This document shows, piece after piece, positions 33,407-41,376 of a stretch of DNA of 64,000 nucleotides. A program made the translations under genes and the position numbers. Origin of the DNA: Amycolatopsis japonica (GTDB taxonomy: Bacteria > Actinomycetota > Actinomycetes > Mycobacteriales > Pseudonocardiaceae); NCBI RefSeq assembly GCF_000732925.1, contig NZ_CP008953.1:6572001-6636000 (forward strand), written 5' to 3'. The notes under the pieces are model-generated. The model did no database searches. It was not told where the DNA came from and saw only the letters and a program-made list of their open reading frames with translations. How positions within the stretch are numbered: position 1 is the first letter of the stretch; every line of letters begins with the position of its first letter.

Positions 33407-33490
33407 CGTCCGTCTCGTCACGTGTGTCGTCCGTCTGGTCACGTGTGTCGTCCGCCGGATCACACGTGCCGTCCGATCGATCACGCGAAG
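33407..33490. repeat. four-unit tandem array of 21 bp
   Basis: Units at 33407, 33428, 33449 and 33470 all start CGTCCG and contain TCACGTG or a close variant (TCACACGTG, TCACGCG). The first two differ at one base in 21; the last two are more diverged. Read in reverse complement the unit resembles the array at 18220-18316 (CGTGATC...CGGACG against CGTGATCGGCGGCGGA). Confidence 0.7.
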
Positions 33491-33578
33491 CCATCGCTCG
33501 GTCCAGGTGGTCGTGAGTGGCGATTCGGGTTGTTGAGCGGTAAGGCAAAGGGGTCGAGGGCGCGGGCGGGTCGATGGT

Positions 33579-33631
33579 GGGGTGAAGGCTCCCTTCGCCG
33601 CGTCTGATGCGGTGAAGGGAGCCTTCACCCC
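33579..33631. repeat. repeat family A palindrome
   Basis: Arms of about 18 bp (GGGGTGAAGGCTCCCTTC and its complement) enclose CGCCGCGTCTGATGCGGT. It is nearly identical to 18134-18186. No gene end is adjacent, so a terminator role for this copy is less obvious. Confidence 0.75.
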
Positions 33632-33702
33632 GGTCGCTCATCCGCGCCGACCACCGCGACCCACCGCGTTCCGGCGCGCGCTCGGCGTCTGGCGACCACC
33701 CG

Positions 33703-33768
33703 CCGCGTTTAGTCCTCTGAATGCGGTAGTTGCGCGGGCAACCACCGCAAGCAGAGGACTAAACGCGG
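33703..33768. repeat. repeat family F, 66-bp nested hairpin
   Basis: The outer arms CCGCGTTTAGTCCTCTG and complement (17 bp, perfect) enclose an inner 11-bp stem (GCGGTAGTTGC with GCAACCACCGC, one mismatch). The left 24 bases recur exactly, inverted, at 25990-26013. Confidence 0.75.
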
Positions 33769-33785
33769 GGCGTAATCGGCGCATT

Positions 33786-33807
33786 GGTTCTTTCGAGTGA
33801 AAGAACC
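33786..33807. promoter_or_regulatory. 9-bp perfect hairpin or operator upstream of the DyP gene
   Basis: GGTTCTTTC and GAAAGAACC pair around GAGT, 139 bases before the DyP start. The AT-rich arms stand out from the surrounding GC-rich DNA. It could be a regulator site for the peroxidase gene or a small terminator; position alone does not decide. Confidence 0.45.
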
Positions 33808-33946
33808 GCCGGAAGAGTGTACTTGCGGGTGATGACAGCGAGGTTTCGGTATCGGTTGTATCAAGGGGTAAGTCCCGTGCGGCGGCGGGGACCGGCAAGA
33901 CCTGCCGGGGCCGCCGGACGGGATCCCAAGGAGGGGGTTCCTTGAT

Positions 33947-35359
33947 ATGTCCGTCGATCTGACCGTGCCCTTGGAATGGAAGACCGCCACCGGCGATGCC
34001 GCGAAGATGCTCGAAGAACTACAGCCGAACATCCTGAAAGCGCACGCCCGAGACCATTTTTCCGCACTTTTCCTCCGTTTTTCGGAGGCCCCGGGCGCGA
34101 TGAAGTTCCTCGCGTCGCTCGTCCCGCTGATGAAGTCCGCGAAGACCCATCTGACCGAGGTCGAGCGCTTCAAAACCGAAGGGGTGAAGGGGACGCCCTA
34201 CGTCGGCACCGGGCTGACCTCGGCAGGCTACCGATTCCTGAAAATCGAGGCGCCACAAGACGAATCCTTCCGTCTGGGCATGCGAACGCAGGAGACCCGG
34301 GAGAAGCTGAACGACCCGCCTCGCTCCACCTTCGACAGCGGATACCACGACGAGATCCACGCCGTCGTCATCATCGGCGACGGCGCCGACGCTCCGATGA
34401 CCGCGCGCCGCAACGCGGTTCTCGCACTGATTCCGTCGACCGTTTCCGTCGTCGCCGAGGAAACCGGATTCGGCCGGGTGAACGCCAACGGTGAGGGTAT
34501 CGAGCATTTCGGCTACGTCGACGGCCGGAGCCAGCCGCTCTTCCTGGTCGAGGACATCCACGCGGAAAAGACGGGAACGGACGGGATCAGTGTCTGGGAT
34601 CCGAGCGCCCCGCTGAACCAGGTGCTCGTTCCGGATCACGCGGCTCCCGATCCCGAAGTGCATTTCGGCAGCTACTTCGTTTTCCGCAAATTGGAACAGA
34701 ACGTGCGGCGGTTCAAGCAGTCGGAAGAGGCACTGGCGGATCAATTGGGTCTCGTCGGCGAAGACCGCGAACGGGCGGGCGCGATGATCGTCGGCCGATT
34801 CGAGGACGGCACGCCGGTGACCGCGCAACGGGAAGAGGGCGCGGAAAGCCCGGTACCGAACAACTTCGACTACGGAAGCGACATCGCCGGCGCCAAATGC
34901 CCGTTCCAGGCGCATATCCGGAAGACGAATCCGCGCGGCAGCGGCGGCGCGGAACAACCGCCGCAGGAACGTCTGCACCTGATGGCGCGGCGGGGCGTGC
35001 CGTACGGCGAACGGGCCGACGATCCGAACGCCGATCTGCCGCCGTCCGCGCGGCCCAGCGGCGGGGTCGGTCTGCTGTTCATGGCGTTCAATTCGGTGCT
35101 GGGCAACCAGTTCGAGTTCACGCAGGCGACCTGGTCGAACAACCCCGGGTTCCCGATTCCCCCGGTCGGGGTCAAACCGCCGGGCCTCGATCCGGTCATC
35201 GGCCAGGGCCCGCGCCCGGAATCGGTCTACACCGCGGAATGGGCGGGAACGCGGACGGTGACCGCGGATCCCCTCCCGCAGGCGGTGACACTGAAGGGTG
35301 GCGACTACTTCTTCATGCCGTCACTCGCCTTCCTGCGCGGGCTCGGCGGGAAGAACTGA
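33947..35359 (+). CDS. DyP-type heme peroxidase
   Basis: A 470-residue dye-decolourising peroxidase that uses hydrogen peroxide to oxidise bulky substrates. The catalytic GxxDG motif is GYVDGRSQPLF (distal Asp, about residues 189-199). The proximal heme His is probably in FQAHIRKTNPRG (about 322-333). The early QPNILKAHARDHFSALFLRF is typical of long DyPs of the fungal-like class. No Tat or Sec signal is seen and no encapsulin gene is adjacent, so it is probably cytoplasmic. The ATG at 33947 follows AAGGAGGGGG. A terminator hairpin follows the gene. Confidence 0.92.
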   Translation: MSVDLTVPLEWKTATGDAAKMLEELQPNILKAHARDHFSALFLRFSEAPGAMKFLASLVPLMKSAKTHLTEVERFKTEGVKGTPYVGTGLTSAGYRFLKIEAPQDESFRLGMRTQETREKLNDPPRSTFDSGYHDEIHAVVIIGDGADAPMTARRNAVLALIPSTVSVVAEETGFGRVNANGEGIEHFGYVDGRSQPLFLVEDIHAEKTGTDGISVWDPSAPLNQVLVPDHAAPDPEVHFGSYFVFRKLEQNVRRFKQSEEALADQLGLVGEDRERAGAMIVGRFEDGTPVTAQREEGAESPVPNNFDYGSDIAGAKCPFQAHIRKTNPRGSGGAEQPPQERLHLMARRGVPYGERADDPNADLPPSARPSGGVGLLFMAFNSVLGNQFEFTQATWSNNPGFPIPPVGVKPPGLDPVIGQGPRPESVYTAEWAGTRTVTADPLPQAVTLKGGDYFFMPSLAFLRGLGGKN

Positions 35360-35363
35360 TCCG

Positions 35364-35405
35364 GCGGGCGCCGGTCACACTGGGGGTGGCCGGCGCCCGC
35401 TTTCT
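35364..35405 (+). terminator. intrinsic terminator of the DyP gene
   Basis: GCGGGCGCCGG (35364-35374) pairs perfectly with CCGGCGCCCGC (35390-35400), followed by TTTCT. It starts five bases after the stop codon, the classic layout of a Rho-independent terminator. Confidence 0.8.
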
Positions 35406-35484
35406 CCCTTCTCTCCGTCCGTATCGCGACGCGTAGTACTTTGTCCGGTGCGGTAAGCGACATCGGGCTTCGGGGAGGGAGCTG

Positions 35485-36273
35485 GTGATGAATCGGCATG
35501 AACGGCTGACGGCCTTATTGGACATGGTGGGAGTGCGGGAAAAAGTCGACGTCGAGGTTTCGGCGGGCGAACTCGGTGTCTCCCCCGCGACCATTCGCCG
35601 GGACCTCGATCATCTGGCGGGCCGCAATCTCGTGGTCCGCACCCGCGGCGGCGCCGTCGCGAGCAACGTCGCCTACGACCTTCCGTTGCGGCACAAGGCC
35701 GCGCGCAACGCGCCGGAACAGCAACGGATTTCCGCCGCCGCGGCCAGGATGGTCGACCCGGGCATGGTGGTCGGCCTCAACGGCGGCACCACGAGCACCG
35801 AGGTCGGCCGCGCGCTCGCGACGCGGCCGGACATGGGCGAGCCGAGCGGCGGGCCGTCGCTCACCGTGGTGACGAACGCGCTCAACATCGCCCACGAACT
35901 CGCCGTGCGGCCCAATATCAAGATCGTGGTGACCGGCGGGGTCGCGCGGCAGCAGTCGTTCGACCTGTCCGGGCCGCTGTCGCAGCTGTTCCTCGATCAG
36001 ATCTCGCTCGATCTGGTGTTCCTCGGCGTCGACGCCTTCGACCCGGTGCACGGCGCGCAGGCGCACCACGAGGGCGACGCGAGCACGAACCGGCTCATGG
36101 CGGCCCGCGCCCGGCAGGTCGTCGTCCTCGCCGACAGCGGGAAGCTCGGCGGTCACGCCTTCGCGAAGATCTGCGCGACCGCCGACGTCGACGTGCTCGT
36201 CACCGACGGCCGCGCCGATCCCGAGCGGGTGCACGCCTTCGAGGAGGAAGGCGTGCGCGTGGTCAAGGCTTGA
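35485..36273 (+). CDS. DeoR/GlpR family transcriptional regulator
   Basis: A 262-residue sugar-responsive repressor. The DeoR HTH is at the N-terminus (NRHERLTALLDMVG, then GVSPATIRRDLDHLAGRNLV) and the sugar-phosphate-sensing domain follows (VGLNGGTTSTEVGRAL, VVTNALNIAHELAV, LVFLGVDAFD). GTG at 35485 and ATG at 35488 are adjacent starts after GGGGAGGGA. It is convergent with and overlaps a ROK kinase gene by 11 bp, so a shared sugar pathway is plausible but not shown. Confidence 0.92.
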   Translation: MMNRHERLTALLDMVGVREKVDVEVSAGELGVSPATIRRDLDHLAGRNLVVRTRGGAVASNVAYDLPLRHKAARNAPEQQRISAAAARMVDPGMVVGLNGGTTSTEVGRALATRPDMGEPSGGPSLTVVTNALNIAHELAVRPNIKIVVTGGVARQQSFDLSGPLSQLFLDQISLDLVFLGVDAFDPVHGAQAHHEGDASTNRLMAARARQVVVLADSGKLGGHAFAKICATADVDVLVTDGRADPERVHAFEEEGVRVVKA

Positions 36274-37168
36274 GCAGGTCCAGCCCCAGCAGCGCCGCGC
36301 CGAGCCTGCCGGCCTCGTCGCCGAGCCGCGCGATCCGCAGTTCCGGCATCCGCTGGAACTGCAGGTTCGCCGCCAGCCAGGCCCGCACCGGCTCGAGGAC
36401 GTAGTCGCCCGCGGTGAACAGACCGCCACCGAGGACGACGACTTCGGGCGCGAGCAGGGTGACCAGGGTCTTGATGCCGTGGCCGAGCCCCTCGAGCGCG
36501 TCGTTGACCACGGAGATCGCGGCCTCGTCACCGTGGCGGGCGGCGTCGACCACCTGCTCGGCTCCTTCGGCCGGTCGCCCGGTGTGCTCGCTGTAGCGGC
36601 GGGCGATGGCCGACGCGGAGGAGATCGCTTCGAGGCATCCCGTCGCGCCGCAACCGCACGGCAGCCGGTGACCGACGTCGATGTGCCCGATTTCGCCGCC
36701 TTGCCCGCCTGCGGCGTACAGCCTCCCGTCGAGCTGGAGCGCGGCCGCGATCCCGGTGCCGACCGGGATGAAGGCGGCGTCGGTGCAGCCCTTGCCCGCA
36801 CCGACACGGAATTCCGCGAGCCCGCCGGCGCGGACGTCGTGCCCGAACGCGAACGGGAGGCCGAGCCTGCTGTCGAGCATCTCGCCGAACGGGACGTCGC
36901 GGAAGTCGAGGTTCGCCGAGAACCGGGCCACCCGCTCGACCTCGTCGACGATGCCGGGGATGACCACGCCGACGGCGTCCGGCGTACCGGTCCCCGCCTG
37001 CTTGCCCAGCGTTTCCACGATCCGCGCGACCTGATCGGCGAGCGCTTCGCCGTCCGCGCCGCGCGCCGTCGGCTCGCGCAGGCTGGCGAGGTCTTTCAGG
37101 TCCGCGTCGTAGAGGGCCGCCTTGATGGACGTGCCGCCGACATCGAGTGCCGCCACCGCAGGTGTCAT
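36263..37168 (-). CDS. ROK family sugar kinase
   Basis: A 301-residue kinase of the ROK family (glucokinase, fructokinase, N-acetylhexosamine kinases). The ATP motif is ALDVGGTSIKAALYD, the catalytic region is PFAFGHDVRAGGLAE, and the zinc-binding motif is LPCGCGATGCLEA (about residues 166-178). The sugar cannot be inferred. ATG at 37168 starts at the conserved domain. The C-terminal end overlaps the convergent DeoR gene by 11 bp. The gene is divergent from the cobalamin-riboswitch locus. Confidence 0.9.
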   Translation of the reverse strand: MTPAVAALDVGGTSIKAALYDADLKDLASLREPTARGADGEALADQVARIVETLGKQAGTGTPDAVGVVIPGIVDEVERVARFSANLDFRDVPFGEMLDSRLGLPFAFGHDVRAGGLAEFRVGAGKGCTDAAFIPVGTGIAAALQLDGRLYAAGGQGGEIGHIDVGHRLPCGCGATGCLEAISSASAIARRYSEHTGRPAEGAEQVVDAARHGDEAAISVVNDALEGLGHGIKTLVTLLAPEVVVLGGGLFTAGDYVLEPVRAWLAANLQFQRMPELRIARLGDEAGRLGAALLGLDLLKP

Positions 37169-37225
37169 ACCCACGATTGTCACATTGACCGGAGGCTTCA
37201 CCGCGACCTACGCTCGACCGGCCAG

Positions 37226-37313
37226 ACGACGGTTCCCGGAACGCGGTGAGAATCCGCGCGGTCGCGCCACTGTGACCCCGAGCGATCGGGGAAGCCAGAC
37301 CCGGAGCCGTCGT
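37226..37313 (+). promoter_or_regulatory. cobalamin (AdoCbl) riboswitch upstream of cbtBA
   Basis: The conserved elements are in order: the closing stem ACGACGG (37226-37232) with CCGTCGT (37307-37313), the core GGAACGCGGTGAGAATCCG, the B12-box stretch CGCCACTGTGACC and the 3' motif GGAAGCCAGACCC. These are the hallmarks of the cobalamin riboswitch. Flanking expression-platform sequence runs to about 37350, ending at the cbtB ribosome binding site GAGGAGG. It should turn down cobalt import when adenosylcobalamin is plentiful. Confidence 0.93.
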
Positions 37314-37358
37314 GACACCCCTGAAGAGGCCGCGCTAGCCCGAGGAGGTCCCACCGCC

Positions 37359-37565
37359 ATGTCCGAAGCGGTAGCCGCAGTACCCGTCCCCGTCCGGATC
37401 CCCCTCCGCGAGATCCTGCCCTGGGCGGTGCTCGTCATCCTCCTTTCGCTGATCACGCTGTACTTCGTCAGCGCCGAGCAGGGTGCGGTGTCGGTGTTCG
37501 CGAACTCGTACGTCCACGAGTTCGTCCACGACGGCCGGCACCTGCTGGCCTTCCCCTGTCACTAG
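37359..37565 (+). CDS. cbtB: cobalt transporter subunit CbtB
   Basis: A 68-residue membrane protein with one span (about residues 18-38, LPWAVLVILLSLITLYFVSA) and a His-rich C-terminal tail (HEFVHDGRHLLAFPCH) that matches the CbtB metal-binding tail. ATG at 37359 follows GAGGAGG by ten bases. It lies directly behind the cobalamin riboswitch and 15 bases before cbtA. CbtAB are proposed cobalt importers found with B12 genes; the mechanism is not well established. Confidence 0.9.
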   Translation: MSEAVAAVPVPVRIPLREILPWAVLVILLSLITLYFVSAEQGAVSVFANSYVHEFVHDGRHLLAFPCH

Positions 37566-37580
37566 GGCGGCAAGCGCCCC

Positions 37581-38342
37581 ATGATGAGGACCTTGCTGGT
37601 CCGCGGCATGCTCGCGGGCCTGGTCGCCGGTGTCCTGGCGACCCTTTTCGCGTACTTCTTCGGTGAGCCTTCGGTCGACACCGCCATCGGTCTCGAGGGC
37701 ACCGCCGCGCATTCGCACAGCGCGCCCGGTGCCCACGAACACGCCCCGGCCGACGCCGAGGCGGCGGAGGAGGAGCTCGTCACCCGCGGTGTGCAGAGCA
37801 CCGTCGGGCTGCTGACCGGCGTCGGCCTGTACGGCGTCGCCGTCGGCGGGCTGTTCTCGCTCGCGTTCGCCTTCACCTACGGGCGCCTCGGCACGCTGCG
37901 ACCGCGGGTGACCGCGGCCCTGCTCGCCGGCGGCGCCTTCGTGGTCGTGTTCCTGGTGCCGTTCTTGAAGTACCCCGGGAATCCGCCCGCGGTGGGTCAG
38001 GCCGGCACGATCGGGAGCCGGACTTCGCTGTACTTCGGCTTCGTCGCGCTTTCGCTGCTGGTCGGCATCCTCGCCGCGGCGTTCGGGCGGAAGCTGGCCG
38101 ACAAACTCGGCGCCTGGCGCGGCGGTCTGCTCGCCGCGGGCGGGTACGTCGTGCTGATCTCGGTGGCGGCGGCGCTGCTGCCGTCGATCGACGAGGTCCC
38201 CGACGGGTTCCCCGGTTCCACGCTGTGGTCCTTCCGGCTGGCGTCGGTCGGTACGCAGGTGGTGCTGTGGACCGCGCTCGGCCTTGCCTTCGGCGCTTTG
38301 GCCGAGAAGGCCTTGAAGAGCCGGGACGCCGTTCGGGCCTAG
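37581..38342 (+). CDS. cbtA: cobalt transporter subunit CbtA
   Basis: A 253-residue multi-pass membrane protein of the CbtA family, with about six spans starting at residues 7-27 (VRGMLAGLVAGVLATLFAYF). After the first span comes a His-rich loop (HSHSAPGAHEHAPADAEAAE) that may bind cobalt. The second span is QSTVGLLTGVGLYGVAVGG. ATG at 37581 or 37584. It follows cbtB closely under the same riboswitch. Its stop overlaps that of the convergent cobQ gene by four bases. Confidence 0.9.
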   Translation: MMRTLLVRGMLAGLVAGVLATLFAYFFGEPSVDTAIGLEGTAAHSHSAPGAHEHAPADAEAAEEELVTRGVQSTVGLLTGVGLYGVAVGGLFSLAFAFTYGRLGTLRPRVTAALLAGGAFVVVFLVPFLKYPGNPPAVGQAGTIGSRTSLYFGFVALSLLVGILAAAFGRKLADKLGAWRGGLLAAGGYVVLISVAAALLPSIDEVPDGFPGSTLWSFRLASVGTQVVLWTALGLAFGALAEKALKSRDAVRA

Positions 38343-39796
38343 ACTCCGGGCGGCACGAAAGGCAGAGAGCCGTCGGCACCGTTCTCGATCAGGCGCAGCA
38401 GAGCCTCGGTGTCGACGTGCTCCTCGACGGCGTCCGCGAGCCTGTCGAGCATGGACTCCCGCAGCGCGCCGAAGCCCGGTGCCCCGGCGGCCGGTGACCA
38501 GTCCGCCACCTCGCCCAGCCAGGCGCGCCGGAAACCGTCGTTCTCGAAGGCGCCGTGCCACATCGTGCCCCACACCGCGCCCCGCCGGTATCCGTCCAAA
38601 AAGGACTCGGCGGGGCCGGTGGCGGTCACGGTGCCGTGGTGGATCTCGTACGCCTCCACGGATTGACCGCGCCACGAACCCGTCGGCCTGGCCAGCACCT
38701 TGTCGGCGCTGAACGAGACCCGCGTCGGCAGCAGACCGAGACCGGGGACCGTTCCCGCCCCGGATTCGACGTCGTCCTCGATCTCGGCGGCCAGCATCTG
38801 ATAGCCGCCGCAGATCCCCAGCACCGGACGCCCCGCCTCGGCCCGTGCGCGCACGGCGTCCGCCAGACCACGCGCCCGCAGCCACGCCAGATCGTCGACG
38901 GTCGCGCGGGAACCCGGCAGGATCACCACGTCGGCGGACCGGACCGTGTCCGGGTCGGCGGTCAGTGCGACCGAGACACCGGGCTCGGCGGCGAGCGCGT
39001 CGACGTCGGTCGCGTTGGAGGCCCGCGGGAAACGCACGACGGCGACGCGCAGGGACCCGCCGGAGGCGCCCCAGCCCGCGGCGGCGAGCGCGTCCTCCGA
39101 GTCGATCCACACCTGGTCGAGCCACGGCAGCACACCGAGGACCTCTCGGCCGGTGAGCTTCTCCAGCGTCTCCAGTCCCGGCCGCAGCAGACCCACGTCA
39201 CCGCGGAACTTGTTGACCAGCCAACCCGAAACCAGCGCCTGGTCCTCGGCGGACAGCAGCGCGAGGGTGCCGAACATCGCGGCCATGACCCCGCCGCGGT
39301 CGATGTCGCCGACGACGACCACAGGCAGGCCGAAGCGCCGAGCCAGCCCCATGTTGACGTAGTCGCCTTCGCGCAGGTTGATCTCGGCCGGGCTGCCCGC
39401 GCCTTCGCACAGCACGACGTCGAAACGCTTTCGCAGCGAAGAGAACGTGTCGAAGGCGATCTCGGCGAGCCCGGCCCGGCCCGTCGCGTACTCCCCCGCT
39501 TCCAGCGTGCCGAACGGTTTCCCGAGCGCGACGACGTGGCTGCGCCGATCGCTCCCGGGTTTCAATAGCACCGGGTTCATCGCGGCTTCGGGTTCCACGC
39601 GGGCCGCCCGCGCCTGAAGCCATTGCGCGCGGCCGATTTCGGCGCCGTCGGCGCAGACCATCGAGTTGTTCGACATGTTCTGGGACTTGAACGGCGCCAC
39701 CCGCACGCCCCGGCGCGCGAGCCAGCGGCACAACGCGGCGGTGACCAGGCTCTTTCCCGCGTCCGACGTCGTCCCCGCGACGAGCAGGCCGCTCAT
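38339..39796 (-). CDS. cobQ: cobyric acid synthase
   Basis: A 485-residue ATP- and glutamine-dependent amidase that amidates side chains b, d, e and g of adenosylcobyrinic a,c-diamide. The N-terminal dethiobiotin-synthetase-like domain begins LLVAGTTSDAGKSLVTAALC (Walker-like) and includes VLCEGAGSPAEINL. The C-terminal class I glutamine amidotransferase-like domain has GICGGYQML with the active Cys (about residue 325). ATG at 39796 overlaps the cobD stop (ATGA on the minus strand), so it is coupled to cobD. It converges with cbtA. Confidence 0.96.
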   Translation of the reverse strand: MSGLLVAGTTSDAGKSLVTAALCRWLARRGVRVAPFKSQNMSNNSMVCADGAEIGRAQWLQARAARVEPEAAMNPVLLKPGSDRRSHVVALGKPFGTLEAGEYATGRAGLAEIAFDTFSSLRKRFDVVLCEGAGSPAEINLREGDYVNMGLARRFGLPVVVVGDIDRGGVMAAMFGTLALLSAEDQALVSGWLVNKFRGDVGLLRPGLETLEKLTGREVLGVLPWLDQVWIDSEDALAAAGWGASGGSLRVAVVRFPRASNATDVDALAAEPGVSVALTADPDTVRSADVVILPGSRATVDDLAWLRARGLADAVRARAEAGRPVLGICGGYQMLAAEIEDDVESGAGTVPGLGLLPTRVSFSADKVLARPTGSWRGQSVEAYEIHHGTVTATGPAESFLDGYRRGAVWGTMWHGAFENDGFRRAWLGEVADWSPAAGAPGFGALRESMLDRLADAVEEHVDTEALLRLIENGADGSLPFVPPGV

Positions 39797-40725
39797 CGCG
39801 CGACCGCCACCGCGACGACGAGCGCGGCGAGACCGACCGCCCTCGACAGCCGGACCGCGCGGCGCACGTCCACCGGCTCCGGTTCGCGGCCGTCGCCGAG
39901 GACGCCGCGGCGTTCGGTACGGCCGCCGTAGCTGTTCGTCCCGCCCAGTTTGATCCCGAGCGCGCCGGCGAAGGCGGCCTCGACCTGGCCCGCGTTGGGA
40001 CTCGGATGGTGCTTCCCGTCTCGGCGCCAGATGCGGAACGCAGGCCTGGCGAAGCCGCCCGCCAGCGGCGCCGACACCACGGTGAGCGCCGCGCCGACCC
40101 GGGACGGCACCAGATTCGCCAGATCGTCCGTCCGCGCCGACGCCCAGCCGAAGTTGGCGTACTTCGGCGATCGGTAGCCGACCATCGCGTCGAGCGTGTT
40201 GAGCGCGCGGTAACCCAGCAGACCGGGGATCCCGGCGACCGCGCCCCACAGCAGCGGCGCGACGACCGCGTCGGAGGTGTTCTCGGCGATGGACTCGGTG
40301 GTCGCGCGCGCGAGCTGTTCGGTGTCGAGGCCGGTGGCGTCGCGGGCGCACAGATGCGAAAGCCGCTGCCGTGCGCCGGGCAGGTCGCCGTCGTCGAGCA
40401 GATGAGCCATGCGCGTGCCCTCGGCCGCGAGCCCCTTGCCGCCGAGAACCACCCAAGTGGACGCCGCGGTGAGCGCGAATCTCGCGAAGGGACGCTTCCG
40501 CGTCAAGAACTGGGCCGCGACCCCCAATCCGGTGACGGTGCCCGCGCAGACCGCGGTGTACGCGACACCCCGGACCTTCGAATCGGCGTAAACCCGCTGT
40601 TCGAGGGCTTGTGCGGCGCGGCCGAAGCCCGCGACGGGATGCCTCTTCCGTGGATCTTCGAACACGGCGTCGGCGACGTAACCGGTCACGAGTCCGGCTG
40701 CGGTGGCGGCTTGTCGGAGTGGCAC
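39793..40725 (-). CDS. cobD: adenosylcobinamide-phosphate synthase (CobD/CbiB)
   Basis: A 310-residue integral membrane enzyme that attaches aminopropanol (phosphate) to adenosylcobyric acid. Signature segments are VADAVFEDPRKRHPVAGFGR near the N-terminus, ESIAENTSDAVVAPLLWGAV in the middle and NAGQVEAAFAGALGIKLGG towards the end. GTG at 40725 fits the start of homology. It is divergent from cobU with only 36 bases between starts, so promoters must overlap there. Confidence 0.95.
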   Translation of the reverse strand: MPLRQAATAAGLVTGYVADAVFEDPRKRHPVAGFGRAAQALEQRVYADSKVRGVAYTAVCAGTVTGLGVAAQFLTRKRPFARFALTAASTWVVLGGKGLAAEGTRMAHLLDDGDLPGARQRLSHLCARDATGLDTEQLARATTESIAENTSDAVVAPLLWGAVAGIPGLLGYRALNTLDAMVGYRSPKYANFGWASARTDDLANLVPSRVGAALTVVSAPLAGGFARPAFRIWRRDGKHHPSPNAGQVEAAFAGALGIKLGGTNSYGGRTERRGVLGDGREPEPVDVRRAVRLSRAVGLAALVVAVAVAR

Positions 40726-40761
40726 GTGGCGAACGGTAGCGCGTGCACGAGAATGCGGGGT

Positions 40762-41367
40762 ATGACCAAGCTGACGCATCGCCTCGCGAGGGTCCTGGAG
40801 ACTCTCGCGCGGGCACTTCGCCGCTATTCGCGCGACGACGGCAAGGTGCTGATACTGGGCGGCGTCCGCTCTGGGAAGTCACACCACGCCGAGCGGCTCG
40901 CGTCCCGCCACCCGCACCTCACCTATGTCGCGCCCGGGCTGCCGCCGAGCGCCGAAGATCCCGAATGGGCCGCCCGGGTGGCCGCGCACCGCGCGCGGCG
41001 GCCGAGCCACTGGAAGACCGTCGAGACCACCGACCTGGCCACGGTGCTGCGCACGGCGACACATCCGCTGCTCATCGACTGCCTCGGCACGTGGATCAGC
41101 CGGGTGCTCGACGAGGTCGGTGCCTGGGACCAGCGCAAGGGCTGGGAGCGGCGGCTCGACGACCGGCTGGAGGATTTCCTCGCGGCGTGGGCGCAGGCCG
41201 ACGTGCCGGTGATCGCGGTCAGCAACGAGGTCGGCAGCGGTGTGGTGCCCGCGACGGTGTCCGGACGCGTGTTCCGTGATGTGCTGGGCGCGTTGAACAA
41301 CCGGGTGTCCGCCGTGTCCGACCGGACCGTGCTGGTCGTCGCCGGACGGATGCTCGACCTGCCCTAG
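40762..41367 (+). CDS. cobU: adenosylcobinamide kinase/adenosylcobinamide-phosphate guanylyltransferase
   Basis: A 201-residue bifunctional enzyme of nucleotide-loop assembly. The P-loop is VLILGGVRSGKSHHAERLA (about residues 27-45), with YVAPGLPPSAEDPEWAARVA and HRARRPSHWKTVE following; VIAVSNEVGSGVVP is the late signature. ATG at 40762 is used; an in-frame ATG at 40753 would add three residues. It starts the cobU-cobT-cobS run. Confidence 0.95.
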   Translation: MTKLTHRLARVLETLARALRRYSRDDGKVLILGGVRSGKSHHAERLASRHPHLTYVAPGLPPSAEDPEWAARVAAHRARRPSHWKTVETTDLATVLRTATHPLLIDCLGTWISRVLDEVGAWDQRKGWERRLDDRLEDFLAAWAQADVPVIAVSNEVGSGVVPATVSGRVFRDVLGALNNRVSAVSDRTVLVVAGRMLDLP

Positions 41368-41376
41368 GGAGTCCCC

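Larger units (their letters stand above)
33173..33946. other. intergenic repeat island 2 (no gene)
   Basis: 774 bases without a supported gene. In order it holds a family B palindrome (33188-33236), the module GTCGTAAGTGGCGATTCGG (33258-33276), an array with a 21-base period (33407-33490), the same module again as GTCGTGAGTGGCGATTCGG (33510-33528), a family A palindrome (33579-33631), a 66-bp family F hairpin (33703-33768) and a 9-bp hairpin (33786-33807). Frames of 60-110 codons here only reflect the periodic repeats. Confidence 0.75.

Noticed and set aside
33407..33490. CRISPR array
   Set aside because: The units are contiguous 21-mers without spacers, and there are no cas genes in the window.
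33167..33620. Several 60-160 codon frames in the 33.2-33.6 kb gap with repeating residues such as VVRLVTC
   Set aside because: The repetition comes from the 21-bp tandem array; there is no ribosome binding site and no frame is favoured by codon use.
33947..35359. Encapsulin-DyP nanocompartment system
   Set aside because: No encapsulin gene is adjacent and the DyP C-terminus shows no clear cargo-targeting peptide.
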